Shown here one piece after another: positions 1-6,546 of a stretch of 6,546 nucleotides of DNA. The position numbers were made by a program, and so were the translations under genes. Below the pieces are notes generated by a model. The model did not search any database, was not told the DNA's origin, and saw nothing but the letters and a program-made list of their open reading frames with translations. The DNA comes from an uncultured Bacteroidales bacterium (GTDB taxonomy: Bacteria > Bacteroidota > Bacteroidia > Bacteroidales > UBA932). Location: assembly GCA_927798505.1 (NCBI GenBank), contig CAKMNE010000082.1, positions 1 to 6,546 of the forward strand. Direction: 5' to 3'. Each line of letters begins with the position of its first letter. Positions within the stretch are counted from its first letter, which is position 1.

Positions 1-68
1 GGAGCTAAAAGTGCGTGGAAGGCTGATTTTCGTCCTAACGTTACACGTCAGGAAAACCGGGAGGGAGA

Positions 69-106
69 AACAGGGCGAAAACGCAAGAATCACCCTGTTA
101 TTTTTG
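69..106 (+). terminator. Possible rho-independent terminator of a gene left of the window
   Basis: AACAGGG at 69-75 and CCCTGTT at 93-99 can pair as a 7-base stem, and the 3' arm runs into a T-rich tract ending in TTTTT at 101-105. The 17-base loop contains the start of a small hairpin, GCG-AAAA-CGC at 75-84, which would compete with the outer stem for one base. Orientation and tail fit the end of a rightward transcript entering from the left edge. The stem is short and an A interrupts the T tract, so this is only a candidate. Confidence 0.35.
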
Positions 107-168
107 CCATTCAAGCCCGCAGGCCTGCTGCGCCTGCGCATTGACGAAGTGATCTGCGGTTAGCAGAG

Positions 169-197
169 GGGGCTGATGCCACCCGCAAAACAGCCCC
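169..197. repeat. GC-rich inverted repeat, 7-base arms
   Basis: GGGGCTG at 169-175 is the reverse complement of CAGCCCC at 191-197, with a 15-base loop between them. No T tract follows on the plus strand, so it does not look like a terminator. It lies about 110 bases before the promoter at 284-313. Its role is unknown; it could be an RNA hairpin, a protein-binding dyad or chance. Confidence 0.35.
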
Positions 198-283
198 TCA
201 ATCATCGCGTTGTCCGTATGCGAAAAAGCTAAAGTGCTGATAATCAGTAGTGATACCTATGCTCATTGTCCACATTCCCAGCA

Positions 284-313
284 TTGTTGTTTCAAAATGT
301 CACCATACCTTTG
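284..313 (+). promoter_or_regulatory. Bacteroidota-type -33/-7 promoter of the barrel gene
   Basis: TTG at 284-286 is followed after exactly 19 bases by TACCTTTG at 306-313. This matches the Bacteroidota housekeeping-sigma consensus TTG-N19-21-TAnnTTTG. Transcription would begin a few bases downstream, around 318-321, leaving a leader of roughly 15-20 bases before the ATG at 336. This placement is the main reason for rejecting the farther upstream starts of the barrel gene, because the TTG at 210 and the ATG at 297 would lie outside the message. The element was recognised by eye and is not experimentally supported. Confidence 0.65.
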
Positions 314-335
314 CATCATCAAAAAAGTGAAGAAA

Positions 336-2825
336 ATGAACGCAACAAATATCACTATGAAAACAGTACTTGCAAAGGCTGCGATGCTCGCAGCCGCTAT
401 GATCTTCTTCTTCCCGGGTCTGGCACAGGCAAAGAGTGCCAGACAGCAGGCGGCCACTGTCAAAGGCACAGTGGTGGATGCCACAAACGGTGAGCCCCTG
501 GGTTGGGCAACCGTAGCCCTTCTTGACGCCGCAGGCAACATATTGACCGGAATTGCCTGCGACGAGAAGGGTGCATATCAACTTCAGGCAGAGACAGGGA
601 ACTACACCCTGCGTGTCTCCATGATAGGATACTGCGACTCATCTCTGGAAGTATCCCTGCAGCCCGGACTTAACACTATGCAAACCATAGCCCTTGCCGT
701 CGATTCCCAGATGCTCAGCGAGGCAAAGGTCACAGAGCGCGTCAAACTCGTCGAAATGAAAATCGACAAGGTGGTAATGAATGTCTCCCAGAGCGCCTTC
801 TCCCAGGGAAGCAATGCACTTGACCTCATCAAAAAAGCCCCGGGAGTCACAATCGACAAAGACGGCAACATCAAGCTCAACGGCAAGACCGTTCAGGTAT
901 GGATTGACGGAAGGCCATCCAACGTGGACGGCAAAAGCCTCGAGTCACTGCTTCGCAGCACCAACAGCGAAAGCATCGAGCGCTTCGAACTGATGGAACA
1001 CCCTTCAGCCAAATACGACGCAGCCGGTCAGGGCGGAATCATCAACATCAAAACCAAGAAATCCATCTTCCAGGGACTCAACGGCTCAATGGGTCTGGGC
1101 GGCGGAGCAATGCACTTCTCCGACATAGACATGACACCTTGGCAGCAGAGCTTCTGGCTCAATCTCAACAACCGCACCAAGAAAGTCAACACCCTGTTCA
1201 GCATCTACGAGGGCTTCTACAACACCCCTGTCGGCCTGACCAACAGCATCAGCTATCCTGATCTCGGCGGACTTGGACAATACAGTCAGCTTTCCCGCTC
1301 AGTGCTCGCTCAGTTCTACCACAACTACAATGTCAAACTCGGCGCGGACTGGTTTGTTGACGACAAGAATACCGTAGGTGCAATACTCTATGTTCCTGGA
1401 GATTACACCATTTTCAGCACGGATGACAGCAACACCTCGATGTCGATAGACGGCCAGCCTACGATGAGCACCGTATCGACAATCAACAACAAGAGCAAGG
1501 GCATACAGTACATGGCCAATCTCAACTGGACCCATATCTTCGACCCGGCAAGGTCTTCAGAAATGACGGCGAACCTGGACTACTTCCGCAACAACGGAGA
1601 GGAGCGCAACCGCCAGGATGACATCACCACTATTGTGGGAAACCCTCTCACCCGGGATGCCGTCAAGACCATAAACTCCGACAGAGCCTATGACGTGTAC
1701 TCTGCAAAGCTTGATTATCAGGGAGTTGTCTTTGGCAAATACATGCTTGAAGCCGGTGGAAAGTATGCCCTTTCCGTAACTGACAACCAGAGCATGGAGA
1801 TCTCTACAGGAATCCCGGACCAGGTCAACGATTTCATCTACACCGAGCATATCGGGGCCCTTTACACCACCTTTGCAGGCCAGTTGAGCCCCAAGCTTTC
1901 CTTCAAGCTCGGACTGCGCGGGGAATACACCCACTCCGCCGGTGACTGGATTTCCGCAGGTGACAAGACTTCAAGGTCCTACTTCGACCTTTTCCCTACC
2001 TTGTTCATGGGCTGGAATCCGAATGAAAAGCTTATGCTCATGGCCTCCTACAGCCGCCGCATCCAGCGTCCTTTCTACTCCCAGCTCAACCCTACCAAAA
2101 CCTATGTGGACGCCCGTACCTACACCATAGGAAATCCGGACATACAGCCTATGTACTCCAGCGAATTCGCCCTCACGGCCAACTACAGGCAGCACTTCAG
2201 CCTTTCCCTCGGAGTCGATGCCTCCAACAACAGCATCACCCAGGTGCCTGATATCGATCCGGAAACCGGCATCTCCCTACTCAGATGGGACAACTACGGA
2301 CGCAATCTGATGACCTATGCCGCAGCCAGCGTCTCCGCACTTCCGGTGAGCAAGTGGCTGCAGTGGACACTCAATCTGACAGGAGTCTATATCAACTCCA
2401 CCAATATGAAAACGGAGCAGAGCCGCGAGTCCCTCTCCTGCAATGTCTATACAGCCTTCTCCTTCGTCCTTCCAAAGGACTGGAAGATAGATTTGGACGG
2501 CTTTTGGCGTGCCCCTATGGTAGTGGATACCTACCGCGTACACTCAGGCTGGGGCAGTAACATTGCAATCAAGAAGAATCTGCTTGGCGACAGGATGACA
2601 TTTACAGTCAAGGTGGACGATATCTTCAGAAGCTCCAATACCAATCTCGACCTGCTGATGGATGATACGCCGGGTGCCTCCGCGACAATTCTCCAGACCT
2701 TCTACACCCAGAAGCTGATCTTCGACCTTACCTGGAACTTCGGCAAGGCACACCAGACCCGTCAGAGGAAAGTCGGAGTGCTGGATGAGCTCTCAAGAGC
2801 CGGATCAGGCAGCCTCGGAAAGTAG
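336..2825 (+). CDS. TonB-dependent-receptor-like outer membrane beta-barrel protein
   Basis: This is an outer-membrane protein of the Bacteroidota OMP_b-brl_3 type, 829 residues from the chosen ATG. Residues 1-32 form a signal peptide with a hydrophobic core (MLAAAMIFFFPG) and a likely cleavage after AQA. Residues about 41-122 are a carboxypeptidase-regulatory-like beta-sandwich (VKGTVVD, GEPLGWATV, GAYQLQAETGNYTLRVSMIGY). A plug-like domain follows at about 143-240 (KAPGVTIDKDGN, GQGGIINIKTKK). The rest is rich in aromatic, alternating strands and ends with a final strand, a NFGK motif and a basic tail containing DELSRAG, typical of this family. The start at 336 lies just after a good promoter, and ATG 357 would also keep the signal peptide. 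No SusD-like lipoprotein follows, so this is not an obvious SusC of a polysaccharide locus. The substrate is unknown; peptide, siderophore or glycan uptake, or a non-transport role, are all possible. Confidence 0.88.
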   Translation: MNATNITMKTVLAKAAMLAAAMIFFFPGLAQAKSARQQAATVKGTVVDATNGEPLGWATVALLDAAGNILTGIACDEKGAYQLQAETGNYTLRVSMIGYCDSSLEVSLQPGLNTMQTIALAVDSQMLSEAKVTERVKLVEMKIDKVVMNVSQSAFSQGSNALDLIKKAPGVTIDKDGNIKLNGKTVQVWIDGRPSNVDGKSLESLLRSTNSESIERFELMEHPSAKYDAAGQGGIINIKTKKSIFQGLNGSMGLGGGAMHFSDIDMTPWQQSFWLNLNNRTKKVNTLFSIYEGFYNTPVGLTNSISYPDLGGLGQYSQLSRSVLAQFYHNYNVKLGADWFVDDKNTVGAILYVPGDYTIFSTDDSNTSMSIDGQPTMSTVSTINNKSKGIQYMANLNWTHIFDPARSSEMTANLDYFRNNGEERNRQDDITTIVGNPLTRDAVKTINSDRAYDVYSAKLDYQGVVFGKYMLEAGGKYALSVTDNQSMEISTGIPDQVNDFIYTEHIGALYTTFAGQLSPKLSFKLGLRGEYTHSAGDWISAGDKTSRSYFDLFPTLFMGWNPNEKLMLMASYSRRIQRPFYSQLNPTKTYVDARTYTIGNPDIQPMYSSEFALTANYRQHFSLSLGVDASNNSITQVPDIDPETGISLLRWDNYGRNLMTYAAASVSALPVSKWLQWTLNLTGVYINSTNMKTEQSRESLSCNVYTAFSFVLPKDWKIDLDGFWRAPMVVDTYRVHSGWGSNIAIKKNLLGDRMTFTVKVDDIFRSSNTNLDLLMDDTPGASATILQTFYTQKLIFDLTWNFGKAHQTRQRKVGVLDELSRAGSGSLGK

Positions 2826-2857
2826 ATTCCTTAAAAGAAAATCACTATCTTAGCCGT

Positions 2858-3670
2858 ATGGACGATAGACAATTATTTGACTCTTATCTCCTTGAAGGAC
2901 TGTCGATGACACCGTCCTTCAAGGGCTTCGGCTTGGAAATGGTGTGGTTTGCACAGCAGGAGAGAGAGGCCTACAAACGTCTGTTCCTGAACAAGAAGTT
3001 TGCATCCTTCCGCGAGCTGATGGACGAAGTCGGCCATTTCGATGAAATCATTTACTCGGTTCAGGAATCCTTCCATTTGAACAGGGATGAGGCATTCTAC
3101 ATCTATCAGACGCTTTTCCCTCTTGCATTCGGGATGTGCATTGCAGCCGCCCTGTTCGAGATGAACTTCACTCCGGAACAGATTTCCGAAGTTCTTGGGA
3201 AGGCCTGCCGCAATGCAGTTCTCGGCCTGAGAATAGGCACCCAGTTCGGGGAAGAGGTGGTTCCCGGAAAGAACAAAACTATGCCTCTCGACCCTGTTAC
3301 CCTCGTGGAAAAGAGTCTGCAATCCGTTCGTAACGACAATGTTGACAGACTGCTCTCCATACTTATCGACCAGGATAAACTTGTCAGCAGCCTGCGAGTG
3401 AACCCGCGCTACCTCAAAGATGGCGACTGGACCACTTTGGAAAACCTTCTGGACAAGGTTTACTGCAAGTTCACCAGTGTGCTGATGAGCAAATATCCTT
3501 CACTGACCGCATCCGAGCGCAGGCTGTGTGTGCTGCTTAAGCTTGACTTCCCGATTCGGAGCATGTCCCTGATGCTCGGCATCTCACCTACCTCGGTAAC
3601 CAAATCAAAACAGCGTCTGAAGGCCCGTTTCGGCGGCAATTCACCTGAAGACACTGTAAAAAATCTTTGA
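2858..3670 (+). CDS. Putative transcriptional regulator: TetR-type ligand-binding domain with C-terminal LuxR-like HTH
   Basis: The protein has 270 residues, no signal peptide and no transmembrane segment, so it should be cytosolic. Residues about 5-125 resemble the C-terminal, ligand-binding half of TetR/AcrR regulators: SFKGFGLEMVWFAQQE followed by YKRLF, then an all-helical stretch with FHLNRDEAFYIYQ, a hydrophobic helix (FPLAFGMCIAAALF), FTPEQISEVL and VLGLR. After a linker, residues about 190-259 resemble the LuxR-like helix-turn-helix module often found at the C-terminus of Bacteroidota regulators (KYPSLTASERRLCVLLKLD, MLGISPTSVTKSKQRLK). The usual N-terminal TetR helix-turn-helix is absent. 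The frame upstream of the ATG runs to a TGA at 2786-2788, contains no other start and encodes no such domain. The gene begins 32 bases after the barrel gene and sits two bases before the GyrI-like gene, so the pair is probably co-transcribed. DNA binding is inferred from the HTH; the target and ligand are unknown. The TetR assignment rests on recalled family patterns. Confidence 0.7.
   Translation: MDDRQLFDSYLLEGLSMTPSFKGFGLEMVWFAQQEREAYKRLFLNKKFASFRELMDEVGHFDEIIYSVQESFHLNRDEAFYIYQTLFPLAFGMCIAAALFEMNFTPEQISEVLGKACRNAVLGLRIGTQFGEEVVPGKNKTMPLDPVTLVEKSLQSVRNDNVDRLLSILIDQDKLVSSLRVNPRYLKDGDWTTLENLLDKVYCKFTSVLMSKYPSLTASERRLCVLLKLDFPIRSMSLMLGISPTSVTKSKQRLKARFGGNSPEDTVKNL
2890..2924. repeat. Perfect 11-base inverted repeat inside the start of the regulator gene
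   Basis: CCTTGAAGGAC at 2890-2900 is the exact reverse complement of GTCCTTCAAGG at 2914-2924, with a 13-base loop that contains the in-frame ATG of codon 17. Each arm also holds an odd-centred dyad of the form CCTTNAAGG (2890-2898 and 2916-2924), with centres 26 bases apart. A one-mismatch copy, CCTTAAAAG, lies in the short gap before the gene at 2829-2837. This could be an operator for autoregulation or an mRNA hairpin early in the gene. Near-matches such as CCTTCAAGC also occur elsewhere in coding sequence because Phe-Lys codons produce TTCAAG, so chance is not excluded. Confidence 0.5.
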
Positions 3671-3672
3671 AC

Positions 3673-4116
3673 ATGAACTTGGAACTTATAGAAAATTTGA
3701 ATGTTGCATACATCAGGCGCATCGGACCATACGGCTCTGACAACTATGCCGTGATGGACTCTCTCAAGAAATGGGCGGAAATCACCGGACGCCTGGAAGG
3801 TGGTGTCATCTATGCCATTGCCTATGACGACCCTGATGGCAATCCCCAGCATTGCAGGTTTGATGCCTGCCTGGTGGTTGAGCCGGATTTTGTCCCTGAG
3901 GAGCCTGTTCAGAAGGGACTCATCCAGGGTGGAATGCACGCCATCTTCGAAGTCAGGCATTCTGCTTACGCTATGGAACTCTTCTGGTCCCATCTCTACG
4001 AGAATATGGAAAAGGCGGGAATCAAAATAGATGAAACCCGCCCTGTGATGGAACGCTACCGCAAAGAGCTGATGGAGCGCGGCTGCTGCGAATTCTGCGT
4101 GCCGGTGTGCCTTTAG
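3673..4116 (+). CDS. Stand-alone GyrI-like small-molecule-binding protein
   Basis: This 147-residue protein matches the GyrI-like effector-binding fold (the domain shared by SbmC/GyrI, Rob, BmrR and AraC-type regulators) without an attached HTH. Visible landmarks are the first strand YIRRIGPYG (13-21), W34, YDDPDGNP (51-58), the CRFDAC strand (61-66), [14 protein letters not shown] (86-99) where the second half of the duplicated fold begins, W105, and the final strand ending in CVPVCL. Such proteins bind hydrophobic or cationic small molecules; some hydrolyse them or protect gyrase. ATG 3673 is preferred over the TTG at 3667, which overlaps the stop of the regulator, because it starts directly at the fold and lies two bases after that stop, fitting translational coupling. 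Unusual is the cysteine-rich tail, with C138, C139, C142 and C146 in the last ten residues. Its likely role is to sense, bind or sequester a compound in partnership with the upstream regulator. Confidence 0.82.
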   Translation: MNLELIENLNVAYIRRIGPYGSDNYAVMDSLKKWAEITGRLEGGVIYAIAYDDPDGNPQHCRFDACLVVEPDFVPEEPVQKGLIQGGMHAIFEVRHSAYAMELFWSHLYENMEKAGIKIDETRPVMERYRKELMERGCCEFCVPVCL

Positions 4117-6536
4117 GCTATCACCATCTCCACTTTGTGCTCGCCTTTTGAGTAAGGAATAAGATTGCCTTCGAGATCCCTGCCATCCAGCGTGATGCGT
4201 GGCTCAGTGCCGCGTTTCACGCTGATTTCGTAACAGGCTTCACGGAAGCGCCTGCTTGCCTTGAATCCATCCCAGTCGGATGGAAGGGAAGGGGAGAGCA
4301 CCAGCCCGTTGTAATCCGGCCTTATGCCCAGGAGGTATTCAGACAGGCAGTACCAGTTCCAGGCTGCGGTGCCGGTGAGCCATGAGTTTTTGCCTTCTCC
4401 CGGACGGGCCGCATCCTTGCCTGCCACCATCTGGCAATAGACATAAGGTTCAACCTTGTGCAGGAGCTGGTCCTTGATGAAGGCCGGGCAGATTTTCTTC
4501 CAATGCTCCCAGGCATCTTCACTGCGGCCGGCAAGCACTTCGCCTATTATCACCCAAGGGTTGTTATGGCAGAATATGCCGGCGTTTTCCTTGTATCCTT
4601 GAGGATATGAGGATATTTCGCCGTATTCGATGTAATAGCGGGTGAATGCAGGGTTGTTGAGCACTATCCCGTGTTCGCAGTCCAGATGCTCCTTTACAGA
4701 ATCCAGAGCCTTGTCCACCATTCCTTCTTCCTTGCCTATTTCGGCCATGGTGCACCATCCCTGAGACTCTATGAATATCTTTCCCTCACTGTTCTCGTGG
4801 CTGCCGACCTTGCCGCCGAAGAAATCGTAGGCGCGCAGGTACCACTGCCCGTCCCAGCCGTATTCTTTGACGGCATTGACCATCTTCTGCACTTCGGTTT
4901 CGGCCCTGAGCGCTTCGCTCTCAAGTCCGAGATGACGGCAAAGCTCTGCATACTGGCGACCGCAGAAGACGAACTGCCCTGCAATCATCAGCGACTCGGC
5001 CTTGCTGCCTTCGCTCTTGTTCTCAGTGGTCTGGAAAGACTCGTTAGGGTCATTGGAGAAACAGTTGAGGTTGAGGCAGTCATTCCAGTCAGCCCTGCCT
5101 ATGAGAGGAAGAGCATGAGGTCCCAGATGGTGAAGAACATGGTCGAAGCTCACGCGCAGGTGCTCCATAAGCGGAAGCTCGGACCCCGGGCGGTTGTCGA
5201 AGGGCACCGGTTCCTCCAGTATGGAGAAGTCGCCTGTTTCCTTGAGATATGCCACGGTGCCGAAGATGAGCCAAAGCGGATCGTCGTTGAAGCCGCTTCC
5301 TATGTCGTTGTTTCCCCTTTTGGTCAGAGGCTGGTACTGGTGGTAGCAGGAGCCGTCCGGGAACTGGGTGGAGGCTATGTCGATTATCCTTTCCCTGGCC
5401 CTTTCGGGAATCTGGTGAACGAAGCCCACCAGGTCCTGGTTGGAGTCGCGGAAGCCCATGCCGCGGCCAATCCCGCTTTCGAAGAAGGAGGCGCTGCGGC
5501 TCATATTGAAAGTCACCATACACTGGTACTGGTTCCAGATATTGGCCATTCTGTCCACACGGCTGTCCGGGGTGCTGACACGGAAACCCCCAAGCAGGTT
5601 TTCCCAGTAGAGAGCGAGCTCGCTGAAGGCTTTGTCAGCTTTTTCGCAGCTGTCGAAGCGCTCTATCATCTCCTCGGCTGCGGATCTGTTGAGCAGTCCG
5701 TCAGGGGTGAACTTTTCTTCCTGAGGGTTCTCCACATAGCCCAGTATGAAGACCAGGCTGCGGCTTTCGCCCGGATCAAGGGTCAGATTCAGGAAGTGCG
5801 AGGCAATGGGGCTCCAGCCGTGAGCGACGCTGTTTCCGGCCTCTCCCTTCATTACCGCTTCAGGCGCGTCGAAGCCGTTATATGCACCAAGGAAACTCTC
5901 CCTGTCAGTGTCGAAGCCGTCCACATCCGCGTTCACCGAGTAGAAGGCGTAGTGGTTGCGCCTTTCCCTGTATTCGGTCTTATGGTAAATGGCGGAACCG
6001 TGAACCTCCACCTCTGCCGTGGAGAGGTTGCGCTGGAAGTTCTCCATATCCGTAGCCGCATTCCAAAGGCACCATTCCACGAAGGAGAAGAGTTTGAAAC
6101 TCTTCTTCTCCTCTGTCCTGTTGCTGAGGGTGAGCTTGTGAATCTCGCAATTGCTTCCCAGAGGCACGAAGAGAGTCAGTTCGGCACCCAGGCCGTTTTT
6201 CTCCGAGCATATCCTTGTGTAGCCCATGCCGTGCCGGCATTCGTAGAAGTCCAGCGGCGTGCGTACAGGCTTCCATGAAGGCGACCAGACGCAGCTTCCG
6301 TCGTTGATATAGAAATATCTGCCTCCGGCATCCATAGGAACGCCGTTATAGCGGTAGCGCAGGATGCGCCTGAATTTGGCGTCTTTGAAGAAACAGTAGC
6401 CTCCGGCAGTCTGGGAGACCAGAGAGAAGAATCCGTCGTTTCCAAGGTAGTTTATCCACGGCCATGGAGTCGCGGGATTAGTGATGACATACTCCTTTGC
6501 GGCGTCATCAAAATGTCCAAATTGTGTGTCAGACAT
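4113..6536 (-). CDS. GH94 phosphorylase, probably cellobiose phosphorylase
   Basis: This cytosolic enzyme is predicted to convert cellobiose plus phosphate into alpha-glucose-1-phosphate plus glucose, saving ATP in cellulose-derived sugar use. It has 807 residues, close to the roughly 810-820 usual for cellobiose phosphorylases, and no signal peptide. The N-terminal half is the beta-sandwich domain ([47 protein letters not shown]); an (alpha/alpha)6 barrel and a small C-terminal sheet follow. Aligned from memory to the Cellulomonas (Cellvibrio) gilvus enzyme, the key residues are all present: R358 and D364 ([12 protein letters not shown]), the catalytic acid D486 in [10 protein letters not shown]640, K649, H657 (FCHNNPW) and T721-G722 (SWLTGTAAW) for phosphate. 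Match to that cellobiose enzyme is close along the whole length, which favours cellobiose over chitobiose or cellodextrin. The ATG at 6536-6534 is the only Met before the conserved GHFDD. Its stop overlaps that of the GyrI-like gene; its promoter lies beyond the right edge. Confidence 0.93.
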   Translation of the reverse strand: MSDTQFGHFDDAAKEYVITNPATPWPWINYLGNDGFFSLVSQTAGGYCFFKDAKFRRILRYRYNGVPMDAGGRYFYINDGSCVWSPSWKPVRTPLDFYECRHGMGYTRICSEKNGLGAELTLFVPLGSNCEIHKLTLSNRTEEKKSFKLFSFVEWCLWNAATDMENFQRNLSTAEVEVHGSAIYHKTEYRERRNHYAFYSVNADVDGFDTDRESFLGAYNGFDAPEAVMKGEAGNSVAHGWSPIASHFLNLTLDPGESRSLVFILGYVENPQEEKFTPDGLLNRSAAEEMIERFDSCEKADKAFSELALYWENLLGGFRVSTPDSRVDRMANIWNQYQCMVTFNMSRSASFFESGIGRGMGFRDSNQDLVGFVHQIPERARERIIDIASTQFPDGSCYHQYQPLTKRGNNDIGSGFNDDPLWLIFGTVAYLKETGDFSILEEPVPFDNRPGSELPLMEHLRVSFDHVLHHLGPHALPLIGRADWNDCLNLNCFSNDPNESFQTTENKSEGSKAESLMIAGQFVFCGRQYAELCRHLGLESEALRAETEVQKMVNAVKEYGWDGQWYLRAYDFFGGKVGSHENSEGKIFIESQGWCTMAEIGKEEGMVDKALDSVKEHLDCEHGIVLNNPAFTRYYIEYGEISSYPQGYKENAGIFCHNNPWVIIGEVLAGRSEDAWEHWKKICPAFIKDQLLHKVEPYVYCQMVAGKDAARPGEGKNSWLTGTAAWNWYCLSEYLLGIRPDYNGLVLSPSLPSDWDGFKASRRFREACYEISVKRGTEPRITLDGRDLEGNLIPYSKGEHKVEMVIA
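6086..6106. repeat. Perfect 21-base odd-centred palindrome within the GH94 gene
   Basis: AGAAGAGTTT at 6086-6095 and AAACTCTTCT at 6097-6106 are exact reverse complements around a single central G. As RNA it can form a 9-base stem with a 3-base loop, extendable by a few pairs including a G-U. It covers codons for KKSFKLFS around residues 144-151 of the phosphorylase. The Lys/Phe/Ser codon mix makes such a palindrome fairly easy to reach, so function is doubtful. Confidence 0.4.
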
Positions 6537-6546
6537 ATTACAGAAT

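Larger units (their letters stand above)
1..335. other. Intergenic or gene-edge region without a supported gene
   Basis: No protein I recognise is encoded here on either strand. Two plus-strand frames stay open from the left edge, to a TGA at 142-144 and a TAG at 161-163, and one minus-strand frame is open from about 159 to the edge. Their translations are rich in Arg, Lys and Pro, look like no known family and lack a clear start. The third plus frame has a TAA at 6-8, so a gene coming in from the left could end there. The stretch also holds a possible terminator (69-106), a perfect 10-base palindrome GCAGGCCTGC (119-128), a GC-rich inverted repeat (169-197), a small dyad CTGAT-A-ATCAG (237-247) and the promoter of the downstream barrel gene (284-313). 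It may be a spacer or part of a repeated element; the sequence alone does not decide. Confidence 0.6.

Noticed and set aside
119..140. Overlapping small palindromes GCAGGCCTGC and TGCG-CCTG-CGCA as a terminator or origin repeat
   Set aside because: Arms are very short, no T tract follows, and there is no repeated array, so only the palindrome is noted.
1557..1934. A 125-codon minus-strand frame inside the barrel gene
   Set aside because: It is antisense to the conserved beta-barrel region and has no family resemblance or separate promoter.
2846..2853. TATCTTAG as a -7 element for the regulator gene
   Set aside because: It has one mismatch to TAnnTTTG, no TTG at the right distance upstream, and would place the transcript start on or after the ATG. 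It is too weak to list, so the regulator may instead be read through from the barrel gene.
3662..3669. AATCTTTG as a -7 element for the GyrI-like gene
   Set aside because: It misses the first T of TAnnTTTG, has no -33 TTG at proper spacing, and overlaps the regulator stop. Co-transcription with the regulator is simpler.
3460..3993. A 177-codon minus-strand frame across the regulator and GyrI-like genes
   Set aside because: It spans two recognisable plus-strand genes and its translation matches nothing known; it is an antisense shadow.
4671..6278. A 535-codon open frame on the plus strand, opposite the phosphorylase gene
   Set aside because: It is fully antisense to a strongly conserved GH94 gene with all catalytic residues. 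Its translation is low in structure-like pattern and resembles no family, and no -33/-7 promoter was noticed for it. Codon bias of the GH94 gene explains the lack of stops.
1..6546. CRISPR arrays, tRNA or rRNA genes, and insertion-sequence ends
   Set aside because: No regularly spaced direct repeats, no tRNA- or rRNA-like sequence, and no transposase or terminal inverted repeat pair was seen on reading both strands.

Overview
The window looks like chromosomal DNA from a member of the Bacteroidota, most likely a Bacteroidales gut- or rumen-type anaerobe. Three things point there: an outer-membrane barrel with an N-terminal carboxypeptidase-regulatory-like domain fused to a TonB-receptor plug, a typical Bacteroidota -33/-7 promoter (TTG, 19 bases, TACCTTTG) just upstream of it, and no convincing Shine-Dalgarno sequence before any of the four start codons. 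The LuxR-like C-terminus of the regulator also resembles a module common in this phylum. Genus cannot be decided from the sequence.

Layout: positions 1-335 hold no gene I can support. They contain two possible hairpins (one with a T-rich tail) and the promoter at 284-313. A 829-residue TonB-receptor-like outer-membrane protein follows on the + strand (336-2825). After a 32-base gap comes a 270-residue regulator (2858-3670), and two bases after its stop a 147-residue GyrI-like ligand-binding protein (3673-4116). A large minus-strand gene fills the rest (6536 down to 4113). It is a GH94 phosphorylase, very probably cellobiose phosphorylase, and its stop codon overlaps the stop codon of the GyrI-like gene.

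How they may work together: the phosphorylase splits cytosolic cellobiose with phosphate into glucose-1-phosphate and glucose. The barrel sits in the outer membrane, but it belongs to the OMP_b-brl_3 type rather than the SusC type and has no SusD partner here, so calling it a cellobiose importer would be a guess. The most unusual part is the middle pair. The regulator looks like a TetR-type ligand-binding domain that has lost its N-terminal helix-turn-helix and carries a LuxR-like helix-turn-helix at its C-terminus. It is tightly linked to a stand-alone GyrI-like small-molecule-binding protein. Together they could be a compact two-protein chemical-sensing cassette. A perfect 11-base inverted repeat, each arm itself a small dyad, lies at the start of the regulator gene and may be an operator or RNA hairpin.
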